A stretch of 64,000 bases of DNA from Sinorhizobium sp. 8-89 (lineage in GTDB: Bacteria > Pseudomonadota > Alphaproteobacteria > Rhizobiales > Rhizobiaceae), in contig NZ_JASKLR010000002.1 in assembly GCF_030124325.1 (NCBI RefSeq), positions 372,518 through 436,517 of the forward strand, in the 5' to 3' direction. Under the pieces are notes generated by a model that made no database searches, was not told where the DNA came from, and saw only the letters and a program-made list of their open reading frames with translations. The position numbers were made by a program, and so were the translations under genes. This document shows positions 1 through 9,233 of the stretch, piece after piece. Numbering within the stretch: the stretch's first letter is position 1; the number at the start of each line of letters is the position of its first letter.

Positions 1-144
1 GGCGCCGCGTGCCTCCGCCGCTGCCGGGTTGATGTCGGCGCAGGCGACGATCCTGATGCCCTTGAAGAGCGGTGCGAGCTTGAAATAGGTGGTGGAGATG
101 TTGCCGCATCCGATGATGCCGACGCCAAGTTCCTTCGTCTTCAT
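1..144 (-). CDS. Gfo/Idh/MocA-family oxidoreductase (N-terminal fragment)
   Basis: Only the first 48 codons are inside the window; the gene runs off the left edge. The start reads MKTKELGVGIIGCGNIS, with a Rossmann GxGxxx(S) dinucleotide-binding loop and a following strand ending in ADIN, as in NAD(P)-dependent sugar dehydrogenases of this family. It lies 14 bases after the stop of the isomerase gene on the same strand, so it is probably the last visible member of the mannoside operon. The substrate cannot be deduced. Confidence 0.85.
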   Translation of the reverse strand, partial: MKTKELGVGIIGCGNISTTYFKLAPLFKGIRIVACADINPAAAEARGA

Positions 145-158
145 GATTTTTCCGTCAC

Positions 159-920
159 TCAATAGGATTGGATGGAAGCCAGCGAACGTTGCGCAAAGCG
201 CCGGAAGTCGCTGGGATTGTCATGTTCTGCAATGAAATACTTGACCGATGTTGCCGAAAGCGCCTTGACCAGTCCCTTCCAATCGATCGTGCCGTGGCCG
301 ACATCGGCCCAGCCGTCCTCGTCGGTCTTCTCGCCCTTCGCCGCGATGTCCTTGACATGGACCGCCGTGATGCGGCTGCCGTATTTCGCGATCCAGGCGA
401 AGGGGTCAGCTCCGCCGCGCACGATCCAGGCGATATCGGCTTCCCAGGAGAGATCCTGACCGCCGGCAAAGATGTGGTCGAGCGGCACCGAACCGTCGCC
501 AAGCGCATGGAATTCGAAATCATGATTGTGCCAGCCGAAGTCGAGCCCGGCATCGCGGAAGGGCTTGCCGGCCGCTTGCAGCCGCGCGCCGAAGGCATGC
601 CAGCCGGCCGCATCGCTCGGGCGCTGGTCCGGCATCAGATACGGGCAGTAGATTGCCCTGATGCCGAGCGCATTGGCGATCCGCAGCACCCGCGCCGGCT
701 CCTGCTCCAGCATGTCGATGCCGAAATGCGCCGTCGGCATGGTGACGCCGCTGCGTTCGAGACCGCGCTTGAAGTCCGCGACTTCCTCGTCGGTGAGCGA
801 CGCGTAAAGTGCGCCATACCCCTCGACCTGGGTATACCCGGCTTCGCCGACAGCCGCGAGCACATCGGCGAGCGGCGGGAAATTGCGGGCGCTGTAGAGT
901 TGGAAACTGACGTCTTTCAT
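159..920 (-). CDS. Sugar phosphate isomerase/epimerase (TIM barrel)
   Basis: About 253 residues, usual for the AP-endonuclease-2-like xylose isomerase family. Landmarks are FQLYSARN near the start, a mid-protein FGWHNHDFEF with metal-ligand type residues, and EADIAWIVRGG and AVHVKDI further on. The open frame extends to 935, but that upstream ATG lies inside the ribosome site GAGGAG; ATG at 920 has this site 7-8 bases upstream, so I use it. It follows the cupin isomerase in a sugar-catabolic operon and probably interconverts a keto-sugar or inositol-type intermediate. Substrate unknown. Confidence 0.88.
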   Translation of the reverse strand: MKDVSFQLYSARNFPPLADVLAAVGEAGYTQVEGYGALYASLTDEEVADFKRGLERSGVTMPTAHFGIDMLEQEPARVLRIANALGIRAIYCPYLMPDQRPSDAAGWHAFGARLQAAGKPFRDAGLDFGWHNHDFEFHALGDGSVPLDHIFAGGQDLSWEADIAWIVRGGADPFAWIAKYGSRITAVHVKDIAAKGEKTDEDGWADVGHGTIDWKGLVKALSATSVKYFIAEHDNPSDFRRFAQRSLASIQSY

Positions 921-977
921 CAAAACTCTCCTCATTGAATGCGCAGGAACGGGTACTTGAAAGCGACTTCGGGCATT

Positions 978-1676
978 TCAAACGCTTGCCTTCAGCCAGG
1001 TGTCGTAATCTGAAACGAGCAAGTGGAGCGGATGTTCGTCCTCGTCGATCGCGGAGAAGCGGCCGACAGGCTCGCGGAAGTAATTGTCGGTAAGATCGTC
1101 GTTGACGGTGGAGACTTCGCCCATCAGCACGTCGCCTCCCTCCGCCCAGAAAGCGTGCCAGTTTCCGGGCAGCAAGGTCACGCTCTCGCCGGGTTCGAGC
1201 TTCAGGAGGTCGCCGGCCTTCTGGCGGCGGAGGCGCGCGTCACACGCGACTTCAACGTCCCTTTCCTCGTCGACCGAGCCGTCGGGCAGCGAATTGTACA
1301 TCTGCAGCACCAGCGTGCCGCCGCCGCGATTGATGATGTCTTCCGTCTTCACCGCGTGCCGGTGCAGCGGGTTGACCTGCCCGGCACGCGTGATCATCAG
1401 CTTCTCGGCATAGACCATACCCTTGCCCGTGCCGAGATTAGCCGCCGCACCGTTCCTCAGGGTGAAGAGGACGAGGCCGAGTTCATCGAAACGGCCCTTG
1501 CCGTAATCGGTAATGTCCCAGCCGAGCCGCGCCTCGAAGATCGCGGGACTATCGGATGCGACCCGCGCCTTCAATTCCTCCGGCGACCAATAGGCAAAGG
1601 GCGGCAGCACGAAGCCGTGGTTGCGCATGAAGGCGTCACTTTCACGGATGATTCCGTTGACGTGGCTGCGTTTCAT
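978..1676 (-). CDS. D-lyxose/mannose isomerase-type cupin
   Basis: The start MKRSHVNGIIRESDAFM and the cupin metal motif HRHAVKTEDIINRGGG match D-lyxose ketol-isomerases, which interconvert D-lyxose/D-xylulose and D-mannose/D-fructose. The later LLPGNWHAFW supplies the second cupin motif. About 232 residues, family-typical. ATG 1676 has AAGGG 8 bases upstream. An in-frame GTG at 1685 overlaps the TGA of the mannosidase gene, so the two genes are translationally coupled either way. Beside a beta-mannosidase, conversion of released mannose to fructose is the attractive role, by inference. Confidence 0.82.
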   Translation of the reverse strand: MKRSHVNGIIRESDAFMRNHGFVLPPFAYWSPEELKARVASDSPAIFEARLGWDITDYGKGRFDELGLVLFTLRNGAAANLGTGKGMVYAEKLMITRAGQVNPLHRHAVKTEDIINRGGGTLVLQMYNSLPDGSVDEERDVEVACDARLRRQKAGDLLKLEPGESVTLLPGNWHAFWAEGGDVLMGEVSTVNDDLTDNYFREPVGRFSAIDEDEHPLHLLVSDYDTWLKASV

Positions 1677-1681
1677 CCGGA

Positions 1682-4174
1682 TCACCCTTTGCCCTGGCAG
1701 GATTCAAGATCGTAGGCGCTGAAGCTCGGCACGACGCCTGCGGGGAGCAGCGTCTTCGGTGTGAAGCGGATCGACTTCGTCTCGCCGGCTGTCAGGTCGA
1801 AGGCATTGTCCGAATAGCGCCCCTCGATATCCGCCTCGACCATCACGTGCAGCGCGAGACCGCTCGCCGCGATGATCACGTCGAAAGCACCGTCCGGCAG
1901 CGGCACGGTCTCCACCGTCAGGCCGGACGGCGACAGATCGAGCGCCTTGTAGGTGCCCTGGACATGATGGCCCTCGCCGCGCATGCCGTTGGAGGCTTCG
2001 AACGACCAGAAGAGGAGCGCCCCCTGCGGGATCTCGCCGCTCGCGACGGCGACGAGCGTGGTGGCATGGTCCGGCGAACAGGCGCCGGCTGCGGCGACCA
2101 GAGGGCGACGCTCACCGTCGAGCGAAACGAGGAAGGTCTCTAGTTCGATCGTCACCGCCTCGGCGGTGTCGTTCACCATCGAGAAGATGATCTCCTTGCC
2201 GTCCGCAGAAGGAATGGCGGCGACGGCGACCGGCTGGAAGAAGCGGCGCGCCATGTAATGCATGGCCTTCCAGTTGCCGCCATAGTCGAGGCTCGACCAG
2301 GAGGCGACCGGCCAGGTATCGTTGAGCTGCCAGTAGAGCGTGCCCATGCAGTGCGGTTTCAGCGAACGCCAATAGTCGACGGCCGTCCGGATCGCGAGCC
2401 CCTGCTGGATCTGGCTCAGATAGACGAAACTCGGAAAATCCCTCGGGAAGCGGAAATAGCGGAACATCGTGCCGGCGATCCGCTCGTTGCCGCCGGCATT
2501 CTTCTGATGCGCCTCCATCACCGGCGAAGCGATGTTGAGATCTCGGGCCTCGGCGAATTGCCGGACGATCGGCATCGAGGTGCAGGACTGGAAGCCGAAT
2601 TCCGAGCAGAAACGCGGGCGCACGGCGCGGTAGTTGTCGAAGGACTTGTTCTCGTGCCAGACCGACCAGTAGTGCATATCGCCGGCGCCATCCGCATGCC
2701 AGGCATCGCCGAAATTGAGATAGCCGACCGACGGGCTCGACGGCCACCAGATCGCTTCCGGGCACGCCGCTTTCATCGCCGTCTCGACCGTGCGGTTCAG
2801 CCGATCGTAGGAGACGAGATAACGGTCGCGGTCCTTGCGGCTTTCCTCGAACCAGGTCAGCGCCCCGACGAGTTCGTTGTCGCCGCACCAGAGCGCGATC
2901 GATGGATGGGACGACAGCCGCTTGACCTGGTAGTCCACCTCGGCCGCGACATTGTCGAGAAAATCCGGCGTCGAAGGATAGAGGTTGCAGGCGAACATGA
3001 AGTCCTGCCAGACGAGCAGTCCCAGCCTGTCGCAGAGATCGTAGAACCAGTCGGGCTCGTAGAAGCCGCCGCCCCAGACGCGGATCATGTTCATGTTCGC
3101 GTCGACAGCCGATTGCAGGAGATCCGCGACCGCTCGCGGCGTCACTCGCGACATCAGCGCGTCCGCCGGGATCCAATTCGCCCCGCGGCAGAAGATCTCG
3201 CGGCCGTTGATGCGGAAGGCAAAGCGGCTGCCTGCCTCATCCTTGTCGGTGACGAGCTCGATCGTGCGGAAACCGATCTGGCGCGTCACGCTCTCGTCCG
3301 GCAGTTCGACGTTAAGCACCGAAAGCGCCTGTTCGCCGCTGCCCGCCGGCCACCACAATCTGGGTTCTGCGACGGTGAAGACGTGCGTGATGCGGGTTTC
3401 GCCGGCGGCGACCGCGCAATCCAGGCGCTCCCGCAGGCCGTCGAGCTCGAAATGAACGGGCACGATGCCCGGCTCACCGGCAAAGAGCGTTACGGTCACC
3501 TGCAGGTCGACCGAACCATCCGCGAGCCAGAGCTGGCGCGTCGTGACATGCTCGATGCGCGCTGTCTCCAACCGGCGAAGCGCCAGCAAGCCGTAGATGC
3601 CGAGCGGCGCGATGGCGATATTCCAGTCCCAACCGAAATGGCACTGCGGCTTGCGCAACAGGTTGCCATTGGCGATCGGCGAGTTGCCCTCATGATACGG
3701 AACGTAGAAAGGCTGCGCCGCCTGCCGGCGCGCGCCCTCGGCAATAGAGGATTGCAGCACGATGCGGATACGGTTTTCGCCGACGACGAGTGCGCTTGAC
3801 ACGTCCGGACGATAGCGGCGGAAGCAGTTTTCCGCCTGGAGCACCAGGCGATCGTTGACGAAGACCGTGGCGATCGTGTCGATGCTCTCGAAATCGAGAT
3901 ACCAGCAGCCGTCGAGATCCTCCGCGTCGATCACGACCGTGCGCTCCAGAACCCAGTCCTTCTGCGCGACCCACTGCACATCCGCCTCGTTCCGGCCGGC
4001 ATAGGGATCCGGGATGATGCCGGCCTGTTCAAGGGCGCTGTGCACGTCGCCGGGAAGCGCAATGGTGAGCGCGTGGCTGTTATCGGTCGAGGCGAGCAGC
4101 CAGTCGCCGGACAAGTCGATGCGGATGGCGTCGCGGTTCAAGGTTTCGGCGGGCATTTCCTTCGATCCATTCAC
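1682..4174 (-). CDS. Glycoside hydrolase family 2 beta-mannosidase
   Basis: About 830 residues, full length for GH2 beta-mannosidases. The N-terminal jelly-roll domain contains FVNDRLV and the sugar-binding region. The catalytic barrel has IRVWGGGFYEPDWFYD, the acid/base glutamate in LWCGDNE, and the nucleophile glutamate in FCSEFGFQS. It hydrolyses terminal beta-D-mannose from beta-mannosides or mannooligosaccharides. No signal peptide is visible, so it should act in the cytoplasm on imported oligosaccharides, which fits the ABC importer genes upstream. The first codon is GTG at 4174. An ATG seven codons later is possible, but its purine-rich site lies too close. Confidence 0.93.
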   Translation of the reverse strand: MNGSKEMPAETLNRDAIRIDLSGDWLLASTDNSHALTIALPGDVHSALEQAGIIPDPYAGRNEADVQWVAQKDWVLERTVVIDAEDLDGCWYLDFESIDTIATVFVNDRLVLQAENCFRRYRPDVSSALVVGENRIRIVLQSSIAEGARRQAAQPFYVPYHEGNSPIANGNLLRKPQCHFGWDWNIAIAPLGIYGLLALRRLETARIEHVTTRQLWLADGSVDLQVTVTLFAGEPGIVPVHFELDGLRERLDCAVAAGETRITHVFTVAEPRLWWPAGSGEQALSVLNVELPDESVTRQIGFRTIELVTDKDEAGSRFAFRINGREIFCRGANWIPADALMSRVTPRAVADLLQSAVDANMNMIRVWGGGFYEPDWFYDLCDRLGLLVWQDFMFACNLYPSTPDFLDNVAAEVDYQVKRLSSHPSIALWCGDNELVGALTWFEESRKDRDRYLVSYDRLNRTVETAMKAACPEAIWWPSSPSVGYLNFGDAWHADGAGDMHYWSVWHENKSFDNYRAVRPRFCSEFGFQSCTSMPIVRQFAEARDLNIASPVMEAHQKNAGGNERIAGTMFRYFRFPRDFPSFVYLSQIQQGLAIRTAVDYWRSLKPHCMGTLYWQLNDTWPVASWSSLDYGGNWKAMHYMARRFFQPVAVAAIPSADGKEIIFSMVNDTAEAVTIELETFLVSLDGERRPLVAAAGACSPDHATTLVAVASGEIPQGALLFWSFEASNGMRGEGHHVQGTYKALDLSPSGLTVETVPLPDGAFDVIIAASGLALHVMVEADIEGRYSDNAFDLTAGETKSIRFTPKTLLPAGVVPSFSAYDLESCQGKG

Positions 4175-4253
4175 GGGCCGGCGGTGAAGGCCGGCGTAGC
4201 TCTCGTTGATTGCGAACCCGGACGACTAACGTGGCCGGGCTCGATATCAGGTC

Positions 4254-5339
4254 TTAAAGGCGATTTTCGCTGGCGGCGTCGAAAATCGACGCGACACCCA
4301 TGTCGAAGGAAAGACGCACGGCGCTGCCCGGTTTGTAACGCCGCTGGCCGGCGATGCGCACGGACATCGATTGACCCGCAAAAGTCAGCCACAAAAGGTT
4401 GTCGGCGCCCATTGGCTCTTCGATGTCGACGACCGCCTGATGTGCTGCATCTCCCGCCCCGGTCTCGTCGACCTTGACGTGCTCCGGCCGAAAACCAAGC
4501 ACGACCTTCTGGCCCGGTTGCAACTTTGCGCGCGCGGGATAGGCGGTGACGTCGAAAGCGACGCCGTCGACCTGCACGACGCTACGGCCGTCCTTGGCCG
4601 CAACCTCGCCACGGAAGAAGTTCATCGACGGCGAACCGATGAAGCCGGCGACGAAAAGGTTTTCCGGCGCGTTGTAGATGGTCATCGGGTCGGCAAGCTG
4701 CTGGATGACGCCGCTCTTCATGACGGCGATGCGGTCGGCGAGCGTCAGCGCCTCGATCTGGTCGTGGGTGACGTAGATCATCGTGTTCTTCAGCGACTGG
4801 TGCAGCCGCTTGATCTCGACGCGCAGTTCCGAGCGCAGCTTGGCGTCGAGGTTCGACAGGGGCTCATCGAAGAGGAAGACATCGACATCGCGCACAAGCG
4901 CGCGTCCGATCGCCACGCGCTGCCGCTGGCCACCGGAAAGCTCCGCGGGCTTGCGCTTCAGAAGCGGCTGGATCTGCAGGATTTCCGCAGCCCGCGCCAC
5001 ACGCTTGTCGATCTCGGCCTGCGGCACCTTGGCGACCCGGAGGCCGAAGGAAAGGTTCTTCTCGACAGACATCTGCGGGTAGAGCGCGTAGGACTGGAAC
5101 ACCATGCCGATGCCCCGGTCCTTCGGCTCCTCCCAGGTGACATTGCGGTCCTTGATGAAGATCTGCCCTTCGGAGACATCAAGCAGGCCGGCGATGCAGT
5201 TCAAAAGCGTGGACTTGCCGCATCCGGACGAGCCGAGCAGGACAAGGAACTCGCCATGATTGATGTCGAGATTGAGCCTGTCGAGAACGGTGATGGCGCC
5301 GAAGTTCAGCGACAGGTCCCTGACTGAAACACTGGTCAT
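4254..5339 (-). CDS. Carbohydrate ABC transporter ATP-binding protein (MalK/UgpC type)
   Basis: 361 residues. Walker A GSSGCGKST lies at about residues 36-44, the Q-loop follows, the signature LSGGQRQRVAIGRAL sits near 135, and Walker B is VFLFDEP. The D-loop and TOBE-type regulatory domain (GFRPEHVKV) follow, the MalK-like layout that serves CUT1 importers. It energises the two permeases directly upstream (6 bases from the permease stop). It is the downstream end of the transporter genes; the mannosidase follows after about 80 bases. Confidence 0.95.
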   Translation of the reverse strand: MTSVSVRDLSLNFGAITVLDRLNLDINHGEFLVLLGSSGCGKSTLLNCIAGLLDVSEGQIFIKDRNVTWEEPKDRGIGMVFQSYALYPQMSVEKNLSFGLRVAKVPQAEIDKRVARAAEILQIQPLLKRKPAELSGGQRQRVAIGRALVRDVDVFLFDEPLSNLDAKLRSELRVEIKRLHQSLKNTMIYVTHDQIEALTLADRIAVMKSGVIQQLADPMTIYNAPENLFVAGFIGSPSMNFFRGEVAAKDGRSVVQVDGVAFDVTAYPARAKLQPGQKVVLGFRPEHVKVDETGAGDAAHQAVVDIEEPMGADNLLWLTFAGQSMSVRIAGQRRYKPGSAVRLSFDMGVASIFDAASENRL

Positions 5340-5345
5340 GCTTGC

Positions 5346-6290
5346 TTATCCTTTCACTGCGCCGGCGGCGATGCCGCGCACGAACAGCCGGCCGGAGATG
5401 AAGTAGATCGTCAGCGGCACAAGGCCGGTCAGCAGCGTCGCCGCCATGTTGACGTTGTATTCCTTCACGCCCTGCACCGAATTGACGATGTTGTTGAGCT
5501 GCACGGTCATCGGGTAGTACTCCGGCCGGGTGAAAACCACGCCGAACAGGAAGTCGTTCCAGATGCCGGTCACCTGAAGGATCATCGCAACGACGAAGAT
5601 CGGCAGCGACATCGGCAGCATGATCTTGAAATAGATCGTCCAGAACCCGGCGCCGTCGACGCGTGCCGCCTTGAACAGTTCCTCCGGCAAGCCGGCGAAG
5701 TAGTTGCGGAACAAGAGCGTCAGGATCGGCATGCCGAAGATCGTATGCACGATGATGAGACCGGTCAGCGTGCCGTAGACACCCATTTCTCTGAGCACGA
5801 TCACGATCGGGTAGATCATCACCTGATAGGGAATGAAGGCGCCGACGATCAGGATGGTAAAGAACAGATCGGCCCCTTTGAAGCGCCAGTTCGCAAGCGC
5901 GTAGCCGTTGATCGACGCGACTGCGATGGAGATGATCGTCGAGGGCACGGTGATGCGCACGGAATTCCAGAAGCCACGTGAAAGCCCGTCACAATTAAGG
6001 CCGGTGCAGGCCTGCGCCCAGGCTTTTACCCAGGGCTCGAAGGTGATTTCGACCGGTGGCGCGAAGATATTGCCGACGCGGATTTCCGGCATGCCCTTGA
6101 GCGACGTCATGATCATCACGTAGAGCGGCAGCAGATAATAGAGAGCGACCACGATCAACGTGCCGTATACGACGATGTTGCGGCGAGAGAGCGTCCGGCG
6201 CGGCTTGGCGCCGCGCGGACCGGACGTGATCCTGTCGGGAACCGCTTCGTGTTCGGTAACCGTGCTGTTGTTGGCGACGAGATTAAGCAC
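5346..6290 (-). CDS. Carbohydrate ABC transporter permease (MalG type)
   Basis: 314 residues with about six membrane segments and the cytoplasmic EAA loop ELFKAARVDGAGFWTIYF that docks to the ATPase. A basic N-terminal arm (GAKPRRTLSRRN) precedes the first membrane segment. The start overlaps the end of the MalF-type permease by 8 bases, so the two are translationally coupled. With that partner it forms the sugar channel. Confidence 0.95.
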   Translation of the reverse strand: MLNLVANNSTVTEHEAVPDRITSGPRGAKPRRTLSRRNIVVYGTLIVVALYYLLPLYVMIMTSLKGMPEIRVGNIFAPPVEITFEPWVKAWAQACTGLNCDGLSRGFWNSVRITVPSTIISIAVASINGYALANWRFKGADLFFTILIVGAFIPYQVMIYPIVIVLREMGVYGTLTGLIIVHTIFGMPILTLLFRNYFAGLPEELFKAARVDGAGFWTIYFKIMLPMSLPIFVVAMILQVTGIWNDFLFGVVFTRPEYYPMTVQLNNIVNSVQGVKEYNVNMAATLLTGLVPLTIYFISGRLFVRGIAAGAVKG

Positions 6291-7191
6291 GCTTGCGACC
6301 TCCTCCGAATTCCAGATACGCCCAAGGCACGATGATGATGGCGACGGTCACGAGCATCATGGTGGAGGCGGCAAACCCCTGCCCCAGGTTCTGGGCCTGG
6401 AACATGTAATCGTAGACGTATTTGGCCGGCACTTCCGAGGCGATACCGGGACCGCCGCTCGTCTGCGCCACGACGAGGTCGTAAACCTTGACGATGCCGC
6501 TCGCGATGATGACAAGCGTCGTGATGAAGACGCCGCGCATCATCGGGATGATGACCAGCACATAGGTCTTCCACATCGGGATGCCGTCGACCCGTGCAGC
6601 CTTCCAGATATCCTCGTCGATGCCGCGCAGGCCGGCGAGCATCAGGCACATGACGAGGCCGGTGCCCTGCCAGAGTGCCGCGATCAGGATGCCGTAGATG
6701 ACGATGTCGGAATTGTAGAGAGGGTCGAAGTTGAAGCTCGTCCAGCCAAGCGACCGCACGATCGACTGTATTCCGTATTGCGGATTAAGCAGCCACTGCC
6801 AGACCAGGCCCGTGACGATGAACGACAGGGCGAAGGGATAGAGCATGATCGTTCGAAACGTATTCTCGAAACGGATCTTCTGATCCATCAGTGCCGCGAG
6901 CACAAAGCCGATGACGAGACTGAAGATCAGCGACAAGAGGCCGTAGATGGCGAGATTTTCGATCGAGACGAGCCAGCGTGGCGCCGCCCATAGCCGCTCA
7001 TATTGGTCGAGACCGACGAAGGAAAGGCGTGGCAGCAGCTTGGAGTTCGTAAAGGAATAAAGGACCGTCCAGGCTGTGCCGCCGAGGAAGATGACCACGG
7101 CTGTCAGGATCATCGGAATAGAGGCGATCTTCGCATTCAGGTTTCGCAACCACTGATTCGGGCGAGCCGAGCCGCGTGTTTGGCCTGTCAT
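6283..7191 (-). CDS. Carbohydrate ABC transporter permease (MalF type)
   Basis: About 302 residues beginning MTGQTRGSARPN. An upstream extension to 7290 is open but has no ribosome site, whereas ATG 7191 follows GGAGGAG at good spacing. Six membrane segments are predicted, with the EAA loop DIWKAARVDGIPMWKTYV. The C terminus overlaps the start of the second permease. It is the first transporter gene after the binding protein and is separated from it by a stem-loop, so it is probably expressed at lower level. Confidence 0.95.
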   Translation of the reverse strand: MTGQTRGSARPNQWLRNLNAKIASIPMILTAVVIFLGGTAWTVLYSFTNSKLLPRLSFVGLDQYERLWAAPRWLVSIENLAIYGLLSLIFSLVIGFVLAALMDQKIRFENTFRTIMLYPFALSFIVTGLVWQWLLNPQYGIQSIVRSLGWTSFNFDPLYNSDIVIYGILIAALWQGTGLVMCLMLAGLRGIDEDIWKAARVDGIPMWKTYVLVIIPMMRGVFITTLVIIASGIVKVYDLVVAQTSGGPGIASEVPAKYVYDYMFQAQNLGQGFAASTMMLVTVAIIIVPWAYLEFGGGRKRA

Positions 7192-7436
7192 GTTTGCTCC
7201 TCCGCAACTGCAATGTTTTTCGATGGACGGCGCCACCCGCCTCACCGCCGCGTCGACCCCTTCCGGGTGCGCGCTCAGCCGAACCCACAACCAACGGTCC
7301 GAACACTTCGGTTCCGGACCATCTTATCCGCGTTCCAAAATTCGGCTCGAAAGCAGGATGCTCCTGCGCGCCGACGCCAACCAGACACCGACACGCGTGC
7401 CCGGGGCGAACTCGTCGAGCCGAACGGCAAAAGGGT

Positions 7437-7458
7437 GGCCCCGCCAATGTGCGGGGCC
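7437..7458 (-). terminator. Intercistronic stem-loop after the binding-protein gene
   Basis: A perfect 8-base inverted repeat (GGCCCCGC / GCGGGGCC, 6-base loop) lies 16 bases past the stop of the solute-binding gene. Only four T residues follow on the minus strand. Such hairpins commonly stabilise or partly terminate the upstream mRNA, so the binding protein exceeds the permeases. It could be an attenuating terminator or simply an mRNA 3'-end protector. Confidence 0.6.
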
Positions 7459-7473
7459 TTCAATCGACGGCTA

Positions 7474-8709
7474 TCAGTCTGCCGCCGCGATGATTTCGGC
7501 GAAGCGCTTCTGCGCATCCTCCGGGGTCATCGACGGGTTGGCGAAGAACTCGGAGAAGAGGTCTTCCTTCTGCTTCTGGCTGTCGGCCGACAGAAGCTGA
7601 TCGGTGCCCTTGATGACATTGCCCTTGGCAAGGATGTCGAGCCCCTTCTTCATGCAATCGTTGGCGGCCGCGAGATCCACGTCGCCACGCACCGGCAGCG
7701 AGCCCTTCTTCAGGTTGAAGGCAACCTGCGTCTCCGGCTTCAGCAAAGTCGACGCCAGTTGCTCCTGCGCCTTCGACTTTTCCTCATCCTCCAACAGCGG
7801 GAAGTAGAACGCGTCGCCACCGGTCGAGATCACCTCGTTGACGCCGAGCCCCGGAAGGCAGGTGTAGTCCACCCCGGCCTTCTGGCCTGCAAGCTGGAAT
7901 TCGCCCTGCGCCCAGTCACCCATGATCTGGCCGCCGGCCTTGCCGGTGATGACCAGGTTCGTTGCCTGGTTCCAGTCCTGAACGTTGCTGCCCTTGGCCA
8001 TGCCGCGTGCATCGTCGGCGGCCTTGAAGACCTTGGCGATATCAGGACCGGCTGCCACTTCCTCGTCCTTCTGGGCGAAGACCTTCTCGAACGTGTCTTT
8101 GCCTGCGATCGCCACCATCAGCACGTCGAAGGCGCCCGCGGCCTGCCACGGCTGACCGCCGACGGCGAGCGGAACGATACCGGCCTTTTCAAGCGCCGGC
8201 GCCGCTGCGACGAATTCATCCCAGTTCTTCGGCACGGGCACGCCGGCCTGCTTGAAGGCTGCATTCGAAAGCCACAGCCACTGCCAGGAGTGGATGTTGA
8301 CGGGCGCGCAATAGATCTTGCCCTCGATCGTGCAGGACTCGAGCAGGCTTGCCGGCTTGACGATTTCCTTCCAGTTCTCGCGCGTAGCGACATCGGTCAG
8401 ATCACGCATCAGGCCGGACTGCACCAGTTCTTCCGCCTGGCGGCCATGATTGAACTGGGTTGCAGCCATCGGGTCGCCCCCGGTGATGCGGCTTATCATG
8501 ATCGGGCGGGCGGTACCGCCGGACCCGGCGATCGCGCCATCGACCCATTTGTTACCGGTCGCATCGAAGGCCTTCGCCAGTTCGGCGACCGCCGCGGCCT
8601 CACCACCGGAAGTCCACCAGTGTGTAACCTCGAGATCGACGGCGTTGGCTGCGCCGAATGGCAAGACGACGGTTGCGGCCAAAGCGGCAGCCAGAGAACG
8701 CAATTTCAT
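7474..8709 (-). CDS. Sugar ABC transporter substrate-binding protein
   Basis: 411 residues. A Sec signal peptide ends around AANA (about residue 23), and the mature protein starts VDLEVTHWWTSGGE, typical of CUT1 sugar-binding proteins of the glucose/mannose group. ATRFNH-like and HSWQWLWLSN segments form the sugar cleft. It delivers sugar to the permeases encoded downstream. Ribosome site GGGAGGAG precedes ATG 8709. It is the first gene of the minus-strand operon, divergent from the LacI-type regulator. From the neighbouring beta-mannosidase I infer a mannoside ligand. Confidence 0.94.
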   Translation of the reverse strand: MKLRSLAAALAATVVLPFGAANAVDLEVTHWWTSGGEAAAVAELAKAFDATGNKWVDGAIAGSGGTARPIMISRITGGDPMAATQFNHGRQAEELVQSGLMRDLTDVATRENWKEIVKPASLLESCTIEGKIYCAPVNIHSWQWLWLSNAAFKQAGVPVPKNWDEFVAAAPALEKAGIVPLAVGGQPWQAAGAFDVLMVAIAGKDTFEKVFAQKDEEVAAGPDIAKVFKAADDARGMAKGSNVQDWNQATNLVITGKAGGQIMGDWAQGEFQLAGQKAGVDYTCLPGLGVNEVISTGGDAFYFPLLEDEEKSKAQEQLASTLLKPETQVAFNLKKGSLPVRGDVDLAAANDCMKKGLDILAKGNVIKGTDQLLSADSQKQKEDLFSEFFANPSMTPEDAQKRFAEIIAAAD

Positions 8710-8888
8710 GAGTCTCCTCCCTCACTGTAACGTTGCCGTAAAAACTTAGTTCAAACAATTTTCCGACGCAACACCCACAACGGATAATTCCAGATTTAAT
8801 TTCCAATACGTCTTATGCGTGCATCATGGGTGCGCTTGCGCAGGACGATATCGGTTCAAGAGGCAGGCGTATACGTCATCAAGAGCAG

Positions 8889-8906
8889 GCGTCAACCAAT
8901 TGATTT
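8889..8906. promoter_or_regulatory. Putative regulator operator 1 (CAACCAATTGATT)
   Basis: An imperfect palindrome in the divergent promoter region that shares the core CAACCAWWTGRTT with the palindrome at 8991-9004. The spacing between centres is about 100 bases. LacI-family regulators often bind paired palindromes. The assignment to the adjacent regulator is inference. Confidence 0.45.
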
Positions 8907-8990
8907 TCTATGTCTTTGCACAATGTCATGCCGTTGGGCGTCTTGCACGAGATTCGCAAACGCAACATATCGCGTCGCGAACGCGGGATT

Positions 8991-9004
8991 CAACCATATG
9001 GTTA
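8991..9004. promoter_or_regulatory. Putative regulator operator 2 (AACCATATGGTT palindrome)
   Basis: A perfect 12-base palindrome between the divergent binding-protein and LacI-type genes, similar to operator 1. The 524-base region between the two genes otherwise contains no convincing coding sequence. Confidence 0.5.
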
Positions 9005-9233
9005 TGTTCTTCGCACCGCAGCAACGAAAAAGCTCGACATTGCAACTGTATCGTTACAGATTTTAAACCCGCGACACGCCGCGGACGAATATGGCCACCC
9101 GTTACATTTCGTATATAAGGCGGGAAAGCGGGGCGGACAGGCGTGGTCGCATCGATGCCGAGGATCCGGGCGACTACGTCCGGATGGCGATGGTACGCGC
9201 AATGGGTCTCAGGAGAACGGGGCTGGTGACGGA

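Noticed and set aside
2258-3799. 513-codon plus-strand open frame
   Set aside because: It is the antisense shadow of the GH2 beta-mannosidase; the minus frame has clear catalytic motifs and the plus translation is Arg/Asp-rich with no domain.
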